A stretch of 64,000 nucleotides of DNA from an uncultured Alphaproteobacteria bacterium (GCA_902557145.1 CACDYZ010000003.1:1-64000); one strand, 5' to 3'; shown: positions 20,264-30,893, counted from the first letter of the stretch. Numbers and translations: made by a program. The notes: generated by a model not told the origin, from the sequence alone.

Positions 20264-21692
20264 ATTTCTCTCTGTACTTTTTAACTATAGTTATGGCTAG
20301 TATATTAAGAAGTAATGTCATTAAAAATAAAGTTAAACCTAAAGCAAATGCAACAAGTGTTTTTGGATTATCAAACTCTACGTCTCCAATAAGACTTGTT
20401 ACTATTTGTGTAGTTATAGTCGTTGCAGGTTCTAAAGGGTTAAATGTTAAGTTTGCTCTTAAGCTTGCTGCCATTACAACAATCATTGTCTCTCCTATGG
20501 CTCTTGACACCGCCAATAGAAAAGAGCCCATAATTCCAGCTAATGCTGCAGGCAATATAACTTTTTTGATAGTTTCAGATCTAGTTGCTCCCAATGCATA
20601 AGAACCATCTCTTAATGATTGTGGAACCGCTTTAATCACATCATCGCTCAATGATGATACAAATGGAATAATCATAACACCCATAGCTAAGCCAGCAGCT
20701 AAGGCGCTTTCTGCTGAGACAGGTAAACCAACACTTTCACCAACATCTTTTATAAAAGGAGCTAAAGAGAGCGCAGCAAAAAAACCATAAACCACTGTTG
20801 GAATACCGGCTAAAATTTCAATAATAGGTTTAGCTATATCTCTTACTCTTTTAGAGGCGTATTCTGCAAGATAAATTGCTGACATTAAACCAAGTGGAAT
20901 AGCAACAATCATAGCTACAGTTGCAATTAAAAGCGTTCCCGTAAGTAATGGTATAAACCCAAATGCGTTTTCGAGATCATCTTTATCAAAGCCCTCAGAA
21001 GCATCAACAACAAATGCTCGGTTAGGATTCCAACCGGTACTAAAGAAAAAATCAACAGGGTTTACGTAACGGAAAAAATTTATTGCCTCAAAGACTAGAG
21101 ATAAGAAAATTCCAATAGTTATTAGTATCGCAATGTAGGAACTTCCTTTGATGATATAAGTAATTATTTTTTCAACAATTGGTTGTGCGTTTAATTTCCC
21201 AGAAATCGACCTTGTGGCAAGAAACCCTAAAATGATAGGAAGAATTATAAATAGAGTAAGGTTTGACCAGCCATAAATTTTATCAAAGTTTGCTAAATTT
21301 TTAGCAGCAGTCAATTCGTTCTCACTTGCCATATTTAAAATTGATTTTTCACCATTGGTTAAATCGTCTAAAGGAAGGTTTACTATGACTGATAAATTAT
21401 TAAGTTTATTAAGTATTAGGCCTAGCTTTCCATCACTCCAGGTAGAAATATCTGGAAAGAGAATGGGCGACATGACAAACATTTCTTGAAAATTTCCTTT
21501 AAATAACAGGAGCCCAAACCACATTAACAGTGCAGGAATCAATGCCATTAAGACTACATAGTACCCAAAATAATCAGGTTGAGAGGAAAGTTTAATGTTG
21601 CCGTTAAATTTTAAATTGAGAGCTCTTTTTTTACCAATATAGTAAAATAAATAAGAAATGATTACTAAGATTAAAAGAGCAAAGTAAATCAT
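20256..21692 (-). CDS. pstC: Phosphate ABC transporter permease PstC
   Basis: RDGSYALGATRSETIKKVILPAALAGI; cluster position. Confidence 0.95.
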   Translation of the reverse strand: MIYFALLILVIISYLFYYIGKKRALNLKFNGNIKLSSQPDYFGYYVVLMALIPALLMWFGLLLFKGNFQEMFVMSPILFPDISTWSDGKLGLILNKLNNLSVIVNLPLDDLTNGEKSILNMASENELTAAKNLANFDKIYGWSNLTLFIILPIILGFLATRSISGKLNAQPIVEKIITYIIKGSSYIAILITIGIFLSLVFEAINFFRYVNPVDFFFSTGWNPNRAFVVDASEGFDKDDLENAFGFIPLLTGTLLIATVAMIVAIPLGLMSAIYLAEYASKRVRDIAKPIIEILAGIPTVVYGFFAALSLAPFIKDVGESVGLPVSAESALAAGLAMGVMIIPFVSSLSDDVIKAVPQSLRDGSYALGATRSETIKKVILPAALAGIMGSFLLAVSRAIGETMIVVMAASLRANLTFNPLEPATTITTQIVTSLIGDVEFDNPKTLVAFALGLTLFLMTLLLNILAITIVKKYREKYE

Positions 21693-21717
21693 TAACTTAA
21701 TTTATCGAGGGTTTTAA

Positions 21718-21743
21718 TAAGGGCAAGTGTATACTTGCCCTTA
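21718..21743 (-). other. Intercistronic perfect 11-bp stem-loop between pstS and pstC
   Basis: TAAGGGCAAGT-GTAT-ACTTGCCCTTA; no T tract follows in the sense direction. Confidence 0.8.
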
Positions 21744-21763
21744 AATAAATAGTATGTGAATAA

Positions 21764-22843
21764 TTACTTACAGAGTTTACCTGAGAAAGCGTAGCCGGCA
21801 TCTTTCAAAGGATGTTTCTTGTCGGCACAGGCAACTACATCAAATGCAGCTAATGTATCTACATCTGATCTCGTTCTTGATAATAATTCAGAAACCATGG
21901 GAGCAGCGCCAATTTTTGTAAGGTAACCGTTAGAGCCAATTGCTTCATCGGAAACCATCATTTGCGCAAATTCTTGAATACCTGGAACAACTCCAATGTG
22001 ATCTTTCTTTAAGTAAATAAATAAGGGTCTCGCAACTGGATACTCATAAGCAGCAATTGATTCTTCACTAGGATCGACTCCCTCTAAAGATGCAGGTTGT
22101 AATTTATCACCATTATCTTTTAAATAAGAATATCCAAAGTAGCCAAAACGCTCTTTGTCCTCTACGAGTTTTTGGACGATAAGGGTATCATTCTCACCCA
22201 TCTCAATAATCCTTCCGTCTTCTCTGTAATCTGTACATCCATCATCTCCACCTGTGATATCTTCATATCCCATCGCAGCACAGCCTTTTTCCATTACATT
22301 ACCGTCAAAAGCGTCCCTTGTACCAGATGTTGGAGGGGCTACCAGTACTTCTATTTTATATGCTGGTAAGCTTGAATTAATTTCATTCCATTTTGTGTAA
22401 GGATTTTCTACGACCTCACCATCTACAACTACTTTAGCCGCCATAGCAGTCCAAATCTCAGCTCTTGTTAGATCCATTTTTTCAGCGGCGTTTGAGTGAG
22501 AAAACGTAATACCATCATTAGCCCACATTACCTCCACAACATTGGTTACACCATTTTCGACACAAAGTTTCGCTTCCTTAGATTTCATAGGTCTTGAGGC
22601 ACCAGTAATGTCTGGGTGTTCTACGCCTACACCAGCACAGAATAATTTCATTCCTCCACCAGTCCCTGTTGGGTTATAAGTTGGGGTTTTAAAACCTGAC
22701 TCTCCAAGTCTTTGTGCGTTCACAGTTCCATATGGGTATACAGTTGAAGAACCAACAATATTGATTTGATCTCTTGCAAAAGTTTCAGCAGAGAAAAGAA
22801 CGCTTACTGCTAAAGCAAGAAAGGTTAAAATTGATTTTTTCAT
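21764..22843 (-). CDS. pstS: Phosphate ABC transporter substrate-binding protein
   Basis: Signal peptide; INIVGSSTVYPYG; PTSGTRDAFDG; first gene of pstSCAB. Confidence 0.95.
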   Translation of the reverse strand: MKKSILTFLALAVSVLFSAETFARDQINIVGSSTVYPYGTVNAQRLGESGFKTPTYNPTGTGGGMKLFCAGVGVEHPDITGASRPMKSKEAKLCVENGVTNVVEVMWANDGITFSHSNAAEKMDLTRAEIWTAMAAKVVVDGEVVENPYTKWNEINSSLPAYKIEVLVAPPTSGTRDAFDGNVMEKGCAAMGYEDITGGDDGCTDYREDGRIIEMGENDTLIVQKLVEDKERFGYFGYSYLKDNGDKLQPASLEGVDPSEESIAAYEYPVARPLFIYLKKDHIGVVPGIQEFAQMMVSDEAIGSNGYLTKIGAAPMVSELLSRTRSDVDTLAAFDVVACADKKHPLKDAGYAFSGKLCK

Positions 22844-22904
22844 AGATAATATCCTTTTTAAATTTTAGTTATTACTTATAAATACTGCGTGAAAATAAAT
22901 CTAA

Positions 22905-22931
22905 TGTTACATATATGTTAAAGTTTTGTTA
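22905..22931 (-). promoter_or_regulatory. Pho-box array upstream of pstS: three TAACA half-sites at exact 11-bp spacing
   Basis: Plus strand TGTTA at 22905, 22916 and 22927; the last overlaps the phoR stop codon. Confidence 0.75.
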
Positions 22932-24194
22932 CGTGTGCTTTGGAATTGTTATCAAAAATTCTGAACCTTTTCCAACTTCACTTTTTATGTCAATAAAACC
23001 CATGTTTTTAGTCAAAATATGTTTCACAATTGAAAGACCTAATCCAGTACCACCAACCTCTTTAGATCGTGCACTGTCTACTCTATAAAATCTCTCAGTA
23101 AGCCTTGAGATGTGCTCTTCTGCAATGCCTATGCCACTATCTTTGAAAGAAATTTCGACAAATTCAGTCAAAGTGCTACTATTCATTTTTTCTCGGGCAT
23201 TAATTATAATTTTAGTACCATCTTTTGAGTATTTAACAGCGTTGTTAACGATATTGACAACCACTTGAATAAATTCTTCATGAGGGCATCCAACTAAAAG
23301 AGATTGGTCTAAATTAATATCAACATTTATTTTTTTCTTTAAAATTTTTGACTCCAATGAGTTTATTCCAATTTTTACAGTATTTAATAGATTGCAAAAT
23401 TGGTCATTCTCGTTAGTTTTTTTATTCTCGATAGAACTTAAACTTAATAGATCATCGATCAAAGAGTTCATTCGATTCGACTGATCTTGAATGATTGAAA
23501 TAAATTTTTTTCTATTTTTTTCATCATCAACAGTTAAAAGTGTTTCTAAATATCCTATTATTGAAGAGAGAGGAGTTTTTAATTCGTGGCTTACATTAGC
23601 TACGAAGTCAGTTCTTACCATCTCAAGATTTTTAATTGCAGTAATGTCTTTAAAAGCAATACAAAAAAAATCATTAATAGGAAATCCTGTAACGTCATAG
23701 TATCGGTCATTTGGTATTAATCTGTTCCACTCAAAATTTTTTTTTGATTTAGTTTTAAGTGCGTTACTTAGATTTTCAGACAAAGATAAGTCTCTTAAAC
23801 CTATTTTAAGGTTATCTGCATTTTCTAAATTAAATGTCTCTTTGAAAATATTATTAACGAATATGATATTATAATCATAATCTATAATAACTATTGAGAG
23901 GTCTAAGGAGTTAAGAATGTCTTGATACTCCAAACTTTGTTTGTCACCAACTTCGATGCGTCTTTCTTTGTCTAAAAGAGTCTCTTCTAAAATATTTCGG
24001 ACTTTTGTAAATAACATATTGTCAGATTTTCTTAGGTTAAAAGTTTTTTTTTCAAGATAGCTCTCAAAGAAATAATAAGAAATGAAATAAACTAAACTCT
24101 GAGAAATAATTGATATTAAAAAAATATTAATTGAAGTACTAAAAAACAAAAATAAGTTTAATGAGAGAACAGCAATAGAAAATACAAATAACAT
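22929..24194 (-). CDS. phoR: Phosphate regulon sensor histidine kinase PhoR
   Basis: PAS region; FVANVSHELKTPLSSIIGYLETL; DSGIGIAEEHISRLTERFYRVDSARSKEVGGTGLGLSIVKHI. Confidence 0.93.
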   Translation of the reverse strand: MLFVFSIAVLSLNLFLFFSTSINIFLISIISQSLVYFISYYFFESYLEKKTFNLRKSDNMLFTKVRNILEETLLDKERRIEVGDKQSLEYQDILNSLDLSIVIIDYDYNIIFVNNIFKETFNLENADNLKIGLRDLSLSENLSNALKTKSKKNFEWNRLIPNDRYYDVTGFPINDFFCIAFKDITAIKNLEMVRTDFVANVSHELKTPLSSIIGYLETLLTVDDEKNRKKFISIIQDQSNRMNSLIDDLLSLSSIENKKTNENDQFCNLLNTVKIGINSLESKILKKKINVDINLDQSLLVGCPHEEFIQVVVNIVNNAVKYSKDGTKIIINAREKMNSSTLTEFVEISFKDSGIGIAEEHISRLTERFYRVDSARSKEVGGTGLGLSIVKHILTKNMGFIDIKSEVGKGSEFLITIPKHT

Positions 24195-24195
24195 T

Positions 24196-26280
24196 TTATT
24201 GTTTTTCTATTTTTTTATAGACCTTTTTGGCAGCAGTGCCTCTCCCTGAGAGACTAGGGTTGGTCATAAAATATTTATGTGAGTCTATTTTTAGTTTAGA
24301 GTTTATTTTTTGATAATTTCCATCTGAGTCGAGCAACCAAGAATTTTGATTATCGTTAATGGCAGTGTACATAATTTGATATAAAATTTGTTCGTGAACA
24401 GTTTTGTTATCGATAGGAACTAATGTTTCCACGCGCCTGTCGAAATTTCTAGTCATCCAGTCAGCAGATGAAATATAAATTTTTGCTTTTTTACTGGGTA
24501 GTTTATTGCCTTTTCCGAAACAAACTACACGTGAATGCTCTAAAAATCTTCCTACAATACTTTTAACTTCTATGTTTTCTGACATTCCTTTAACACCAGG
24601 AACTAAGCAGCAGATACCTCTAATTAAACAAGTAATTTTCACACCTGCTTGAGATGCTTCATAAAGTTTGTTAATTATTTCTTGATCAACTAAATTATTC
24701 ATCTTGATCCATATGTTAGCTGGCTTTTTAATTTTTGATAAACCTATTTCGTAGTCAATATTTTCGAAGAGTTTTTGTCTTAAGTTATATGGGGAGAGAG
24801 ATATTCGTTTAAAATCTTTTGCCAAGTTGTAACTACACATGTAATGAAATAACTTTATGGCATCAGATGCTAAGTCTTTATTACAAGTAAAAAATGATAG
24901 ATCTGTGTAAACCTTTGCTGTTTGAGGATGATAGTTACCAGTACCATAGTGAACATAGTGGACTAAATTTTTATTTTCTCTTCTAGAAATTAAGGAAACT
25001 TTTGCATGAATTTTTAGATTTAAAAAACCATAGACTACTTGAACTCCAGCTTTTTCCAAATTTGATGCCCACTGTAGATTTTTTTCTTCGTCAAACCTTG
25101 CTTTTAATTCAACAACTGCTGTTACAGATTTACCAGCCTCAGCAGCTCGAATGAGTGCATCAATGATTGGCGATTGATCACTAGTGCGATACAAAGTTTG
25201 CTTAATCGCCACAACGTTTTTATCGTTTGATGCTTGATCTAAAAAACTAACAACAACATTAAAAGACTCAAACGGGTGGTGTATAACTAAATCCTTTTTT
25301 TTGATTGCTGCAAAACAATCACCACCAAAATCATTTATTCGTTGTGGGAAACGAGGTTTAAATTTTTTATAATTTAAATTCTTGTTTTTTATATTTCCAA
25401 AAACTTCTGACAATTGGTCGAACCCTAGTAGATCTTCATATTCAAAAATTTCATTTTCAGACACATTCAACTCGTTAATAATGAATGATTTAAAATTAAT
25501 ATTAAGACTTTTTTGAATGTCTAATCTGATTATCTCTCCTCTTTTTCTTTCCCTGACAAGTTTTTTAAACTCTCTGATAAGATCATCTGCCTCCTCCAAA
25601 ACCTCCAAATCACTATCCCTTATTACACGAAATAAATTCTTATCAAGAACATCAAAATCATGAAATATATCCCCAACATAACTATTAATAATTGACTCTA
25701 CTGGATAAAAATAAGTACCCTGTTTATCAATAATCTTAAGAAATCGTTGTTTTAAATCTGATACTCTCATAACTGAAATAAATTGTTTTTTTGATTTTTT
25801 ATTTTTAATTTTAGCGATAAGACACAAACATAGATTTGGTATAAAGGGTAAAGGGTGTGTACTATCAACCGTAATAGGTGTCAGAATTGAACTAATATCA
25901 TTGAAAAAATAATTCTTTATGTAGGACAAATGTTTTTTTAAGAACCTATCTCTTATAATATAGATTTTATTTTTTTTTAATTCTTTTTCAATTTGACCAT
26001 ACGATTCATTTTGCTTTTTAATCAAACCCCTTGTTAATGAGTCAACAATTTTAATTTGGTCTTCAATCTTCATTCCATCATAACTTTTTTTATTAGGACT
26101 GAGTTTTAACTGTTCAATTAAACCAGCCACTCTTACTGAAAAAAATTCATCTAAGTTTGATGCAGCTATACTTATAAAATTCAGTCGTTCCAGAATTGGT
26201 ACATTTTTATCGAAAGATAATTCATTTACTCTCTCATTAAATTTTAACCAAGATATTTCTCTATTAAAATACTTATTCAT
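24196..26280 (-). CDS. ppk1: Polyphosphate kinase 1
   Basis: FNREISWLKFNERV; KQTLYRTSDQSPI; AVVELKARFDEEKN; HAKVSLISRREN; HYGTGNYHP. Confidence 0.97.
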   Translation of the reverse strand: MNKYFNREISWLKFNERVNELSFDKNVPILERLNFISIAASNLDEFFSVRVAGLIEQLKLSPNKKSYDGMKIEDQIKIVDSLTRGLIKKQNESYGQIEKELKKNKIYIIRDRFLKKHLSYIKNYFFNDISSILTPITVDSTHPLPFIPNLCLCLIAKIKNKKSKKQFISVMRVSDLKQRFLKIIDKQGTYFYPVESIINSYVGDIFHDFDVLDKNLFRVIRDSDLEVLEEADDLIREFKKLVRERKRGEIIRLDIQKSLNINFKSFIINELNVSENEIFEYEDLLGFDQLSEVFGNIKNKNLNYKKFKPRFPQRINDFGGDCFAAIKKKDLVIHHPFESFNVVVSFLDQASNDKNVVAIKQTLYRTSDQSPIIDALIRAAEAGKSVTAVVELKARFDEEKNLQWASNLEKAGVQVVYGFLNLKIHAKVSLISRRENKNLVHYVHYGTGNYHPQTAKVYTDLSFFTCNKDLASDAIKLFHYMCSYNLAKDFKRISLSPYNLRQKLFENIDYEIGLSKIKKPANIWIKMNNLVDQEIINKLYEASQAGVKITCLIRGICCLVPGVKGMSENIEVKSIVGRFLEHSRVVCFGKGNKLPSKKAKIYISSADWMTRNFDRRVETLVPIDNKTVHEQILYQIMYTAINDNQNSWLLDSDGNYQKINSKLKIDSHKYFMTNPSLSGRGTAAKKVYKKIEKQ

Positions 26281-26782
26281 TTTTATAATTATAATTTTTA
26301 AGTTTTTTTACAAATTGTAATTCTTTAATATCAGCAGAATTTTTTTTTATCTCACTCCAAGAATTAATATATATATTAATCTCACAAAGTGCGCATGTTG
26401 GAAATTTTCCAATATGAGATTTTGTAATATAATTAATTAAATCCATCAAAGCTGGATTGTGTCCTACTATCATTAAATTTTTGTTAATTTTAAATTTTTT
26501 TATCCATTCAATTAAATCGTCAAAATTGAAGGTATACAATTCTCTTTTATAATTAATTTTAATTGAATTTTTAAAGATTTTTTTGCATGTCTCTTGTGTT
26601 CTTTTTGAATTCGATGAAAAAATTGAGATATCTTTAAATTTTAATTTTTTTGAAATATATGTTGACATTACTTGGCAACTATAAACCCCCCTCTGAGATA
26701 ACGCTCTTTCATGATCATCTAATTCTAAATTATTCCATGAAGATTTAGCGTGACGTAATAAAAATAGTTTTTTTTCAACCAT
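26273..26782 (-). CDS. SixA-like histidine phosphatase
   Basis: LFLLRHAKSSWNNLELDDHERALSQRG; MIVGHNPAL. Confidence 0.88.
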   Translation of the reverse strand: MVEKKLFLLRHAKSSWNNLELDDHERALSQRGVYSCQVMSTYISKKLKFKDISIFSSNSKRTQETCKKIFKNSIKINYKRELYTFNFDDLIEWIKKFKINKNLMIVGHNPALMDLINYITKSHIGKFPTCALCEINIYINSWSEIKKNSADIKELQFVKKLKNYNYKNE

Positions 26783-26805
26783 CTGTTAAATATATGAAAT
26801 AAATT

Positions 26806-28254
26806 ATGTTTAATAAAAAAGATTCTATTGCATTAATAGACATAGGGTCAAATTCAGTTCGATTATGTGTATTTAGAGGTAATATGAGAAGCCCAAATGT
26901 ACTATACAATAAAAAATTTTTTTGTGGGCTGGGTGAATTTATTCCAGAAACACAGTTAATAAGCAAAGAGGCTGAAAAGAAATGTATTAACTCAATAATT
27001 TTTTTTAATTCTATAATTGACGAAATGAAACCTAGCCACTCTGTCGCTTTATGCACAGCAGCTATTCGAAACGCCTCTAACAAAAAAGAAATTACAAATA
27101 AGATACAAAAAGTTTTTAAGGGAAAAGTTATAACTTTATCAGGAAGTCAAGAGGCCACCTATGCTACACTAGGTGTTCGATCTTCAATCCCAAGAGCCAA
27201 TGGAACCATTATTGATATGGGAGGTGGAAGTTTTGAATTAGCACAAATTACACCAGATAAGATTAAAAATATATCCTCTTTTCCTTTGGGTATATTAAAC
27301 TTCACAAAAGAGCATAAAGAGCATAAAAAAATTAACAAAGAAATAAATTCAAAACATAAAAACCAAAAAAACTTCTATTTAATTGGTGGGGCATTTAGGT
27401 CAATTGCAAGATGTTATATTTATTTTAACAAATTGCCCTTTAATGAAATACATAATTTAACTATTTCAAGGAAAAATTTTTATGAACTAAAATCAAAGAT
27501 ACAAAAATTTGGAATCGATGACCTGAAAAAAATTCCAAAAATTTCTGTAAACAGAGTTAAACATATTGATATTGCAATAGAAGTATTGGACAAGGTGTTA
27601 AAATTATCAAACTGCGAGCAATTTATTTATCCAAGGTACGGGATTAGAGAAGGTTTCATTTATGAAAAGCTTTCCAAAAAGCAAAGGCTTTTAGATCCAA
27701 CTGAAATTTCTTTAGAATTAATAGCTAAAAGCAGATGTCGTTTTTTGATATTTAATAAAAAGACATTTGCTTGGATTAAAAATATTTATCTAAAATTTAT
27801 AAGTTTAAAAATATCAAGTAAACAGCTAAGAGTAATAAAACTCTCATGTATCATTTCAGATTTGGGATGGGAGCAAACAGCCAAAATTAGAGCTTCATAT
27901 GCATTAAACCTAATATTAAATATACCCCTAGTAGGAATAGAACAATCAGAAAAAGTATTTATTGCATATTTAGTTTATTTAAGGCACACGAAAAATATCT
28001 TAGACCAGAGGGTTATTGAAAAAGAATTAAGTAGCTATTTATCTTATTTATCAAGTGATGAAAAAAAGTTAGCTTATCAGATCGGGTGTGTATTAAATTT
28101 TTTATACTCTATAACTAAGGGTTCTTCTTTTTTATTAAAACAGCTCGATCTTAAATCTTTAACATTGGCGGAGCAAAAAAAGGTTTCGTCTATTCAAAAA
28201 GTACCAAAATCAGGCAAAACTGAACAACTTTATAGCTTGATTAGGAATTTTTAA
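26806..28254 (+). CDS. ppx: Exopolyphosphatase / Ppx-GppA phosphatase
   Basis: ALIDIGSNSVRLCVF; TIIDMGGGSFELAQI; AIRNASN; divergent from sixA-ppk. Confidence 0.92.
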   Translation: MFNKKDSIALIDIGSNSVRLCVFRGNMRSPNVLYNKKFFCGLGEFIPETQLISKEAEKKCINSIIFFNSIIDEMKPSHSVALCTAAIRNASNKKEITNKIQKVFKGKVITLSGSQEATYATLGVRSSIPRANGTIIDMGGGSFELAQITPDKIKNISSFPLGILNFTKEHKEHKKINKEINSKHKNQKNFYLIGGAFRSIARCYIYFNKLPFNEIHNLTISRKNFYELKSKIQKFGIDDLKKIPKISVNRVKHIDIAIEVLDKVLKLSNCEQFIYPRYGIREGFIYEKLSKKQRLLDPTEISLELIAKSRCRFLIFNKKTFAWIKNIYLKFISLKISSKQLRVIKLSCIISDLGWEQTAKIRASYALNLILNIPLVGIEQSEKVFIAYLVYLRHTKNILDQRVIEKELSSYLSYLSSDEKKLAYQIGCVLNFLYSITKGSSFLLKQLDLKSLTLAEQKKVSSIQKVPKSGKTEQLYSLIRNF

Positions 28255-28268
28255 TATAAAATTTATAA

Positions 28269-30821
28269 ATGCGAGATGTTCTCAAATTAAAAAAAAAATA
28301 TCAGTCTAGTAGAATTGATTTATTCAAAAAATTAGCATCAACTAATGATGGCTTCTATTTTAATAAAAATCATACAGATCTTGTTGATACAGTTGTAAAA
28401 GAAATAGTTAAAGGAATTTATAATATTTATCCAATAGAAGATTTCTCTTTAATCGCTGTAGGTGGGTACGGCAGACATGACTTGTCACCAAAAAGTGATG
28501 TTGACTTACTATTTATTTATAAAAAATCTAATAAAAATATAAGAGATTTTATTACTCAATTAAATAATACACTTTGGGATATTGGATTAGAAGTTGGAAT
28601 ATCTTTCTTAACAATTAAACAGGCATTAATCGATTCTAAGAAAGATACAAAGACAATTACAAAATTTGTTGAGACTCGTTTTATTATTGGTGATGAAATT
28701 CAATATGGTGAGTTTGTTCGGTCCATTAAGATTTTAATTGGAAAACAAAATCCCCTAAAGCTCAGCGAATTAAAGCTTATAGAGTTGGTTGAAAGACATG
28801 ACTATCGAATAGGAATTAAAAGTAATTTAGAGCCGAATATCAAAGAGGGTATTGGGGGTCTTAGAGATATTCATACCATTCTGTGGGTATCGATCTTTAT
28901 GTTTAATATTTATAAATTAGAAGACTTAACGTTTATTAATATCTATACCAAAGAGGAAATTAAAGAATTAAAGAATGCTTGGAAATTTCTCTTAACTATT
29001 CGAGCATTTATTCATTTATTTAACGAAAGCAAAGGCGATGTTTTATCTATTGAAAATCAATTAAAAATTTCAAAAAAACTCTCTTACAAAGATAAAAAGA
29101 AGGAAAAAGGAGTGGAGATTTTTATGAAAGATTTGTTTGTGAATGTTGCAAAGATTAATTCTCTCTTAAGAACCTTTTATTCAAAGCTTCCAGAGGATTT
29201 AATAATCAAAACAATTTATAAAAGAAAACCCACTAAAACTAAATCATTAGAAAAAGAATTTATAATTGAAAAAGGTTTTTTGAATTTAAAAAATAATACC
29301 GCTAAAAACCTTCAACTAAAATGGGCAAACGTCTTTGAAAAATCCTTGGAACATAATTTACTCATTCATCCTCGCTTTTTAAAGACCGTCGAGGAAAAGA
29401 GAAAAGTTTTAAAAAAAACCACAGATAAACAACACCTCCAATCATTTTTAAATATTGTCGTCTCCAAAAAAAATCCTATACAAGCCCTTCATGATTTTAA
29501 TGATACCCAGCTATTTAGCGAAATATTTCCTGAGTTTGGTAGAGTTTGGGGACAAGTGCAGTTTGATATTTATCATCACTACACCACAGATGAACATTTA
29601 TTATTAACACTGCACAACCTAAATGAACTAAGACAAAAATCCTTTTATAATGAAATATATAGCAGGTTATCCTCAAGAGAGGCCCTTCACATCGCTTTAC
29701 TATTTCATGACATCGGAAAGAAGGGGCCGAAGAGTCATTCTGTTTATGGAACAGAGTTAACTAATAAAATTTTAAAAAGACTTCCTGTATCACAAGAAGT
29801 GAAAGAATTAACATTGTGGCTAGTTGAACATCATTTAGTAATGAGCGATACAGCCTTTAAAAATGACACGCAAAGCTCTGAAGCAATTGCTAAATTTACT
29901 TCTATTGCGAACACAGAAGAAAAAATAAATTCATTATTTCTATTTACCTTGTGTGATATTGCTTCTGTTGGGCCAAATATTCTAAATGAATGGAGAATAA
30001 GTTTGCTTCGAAGTTTGTTTTATAATGCAAAAGACTTTCTTCAAAGAGGTTTAGATACAAAAACTTATTCATCCTCTGTTCAAGAATCCTTGAAGAAGTC
30101 TGTATTACAACAATCCGATATAAGCCTAAAAAAATTTATCAACAAGTCAATCAAAGAATTTCCTGCTCCGTTTTGGGAAGCCTTTTCGTCCAGAATGATT
30201 GTAGATATATTTAAAATTTATCAAAAAAATAAAAAAGCAAAAATTATTAACTCAGTAAATTTTTTAAACTATGAAAATAAAGAATATAGTGCGGTTGTCG
30301 TAACGAGTAAAAATAGACCCGGTATATTAAAAGACATTGTCTCTGGGTTTACTCATTCTCAATCAAATATTCTAAGCTCCAGAATAATCTCTTTGAATAA
30401 CAATCAAGTAATTGATGTATTTTGGGTAACGAACTTCTTCAATAAAGGTGTTTTAGATCTCAACGAGCAAAAGCGAACAGCGAAACACGTGATGAGTGCT
30501 CTTGATCAAAAGGATTTTAAACCCTTACAGTCCTTTACCCAAGATCAGCAAAAACTAGCCGTCAATCCTCAAATCACAATTGATAACGAGATGAGCAAGC
30601 AAGTCACTACTTTTCAAATACTATCCGGCGACAGACCGGGCTTGTTAATGGACATTCTAGGAGTGTTTCATGATAAACAAATTAGCGTTCAATCAGCAAA
30701 AATCTCTACTTATGGAGAGAAAGTTTTTGATATTTTTCAATTAACAAATAGTAATAACCAAAAAATAAAAGATACAAAACTGCTTAAATCTATAGAAAAC
30801 AATCTGATTTCTATTCTTTAG
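28269..30821 (+). CDS. glnD: Bifunctional uridylyltransferase/uridylyl-removing enzyme
   Basis: AVGGYGRHDLSPKSDVDLLFIY nucleotidyltransferase; HD domain LLFHDIGKKG; two C-terminal ACT domains. Confidence 0.96.
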   Translation: MRDVLKLKKKYQSSRIDLFKKLASTNDGFYFNKNHTDLVDTVVKEIVKGIYNIYPIEDFSLIAVGGYGRHDLSPKSDVDLLFIYKKSNKNIRDFITQLNNTLWDIGLEVGISFLTIKQALIDSKKDTKTITKFVETRFIIGDEIQYGEFVRSIKILIGKQNPLKLSELKLIELVERHDYRIGIKSNLEPNIKEGIGGLRDIHTILWVSIFMFNIYKLEDLTFINIYTKEEIKELKNAWKFLLTIRAFIHLFNESKGDVLSIENQLKISKKLSYKDKKKEKGVEIFMKDLFVNVAKINSLLRTFYSKLPEDLIIKTIYKRKPTKTKSLEKEFIIEKGFLNLKNNTAKNLQLKWANVFEKSLEHNLLIHPRFLKTVEEKRKVLKKTTDKQHLQSFLNIVVSKKNPIQALHDFNDTQLFSEIFPEFGRVWGQVQFDIYHHYTTDEHLLLTLHNLNELRQKSFYNEIYSRLSSREALHIALLFHDIGKKGPKSHSVYGTELTNKILKRLPVSQEVKELTLWLVEHHLVMSDTAFKNDTQSSEAIAKFTSIANTEEKINSLFLFTLCDIASVGPNILNEWRISLLRSLFYNAKDFLQRGLDTKTYSSSVQESLKKSVLQQSDISLKKFINKSIKEFPAPFWEAFSSRMIVDIFKIYQKNKKAKIINSVNFLNYENKEYSAVVVTSKNRPGILKDIVSGFTHSQSNILSSRIISLNNNQVIDVFWVTNFFNKGVLDLNEQKRTAKHVMSALDQKDFKPLQSFTQDQQKLAVNPQITIDNEMSKQVTTFQILSGDRPGLLMDILGVFHDKQISVQSAKISTYGEKVFDIFQLTNSNNQKIKDTKLLKSIENNLISIL

Positions 30822-30893
30822 ATATTTATGAATCAACTGAAGTCACTCGATCTTATTAGATAATTCTGATATCAATTTTATTAACATTAAAAA

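Noticed and set aside
20215-20601. 128-aa plus-strand ORF
   Set aside because: Antisense to pstA/pstC; low-complexity product mirroring conserved codons.
26780-26812. Pho-box-like repeats between sixA and ppx
   Set aside because: Half-sites degenerate with 11/12-bp spacing and sit directly on the sixA start; not distinguishable from AT-rich background.
26775-27083. 102-aa minus-strand ORF
   Set aside because: Antisense to the well-supported ppx gene and no recognisable motif.
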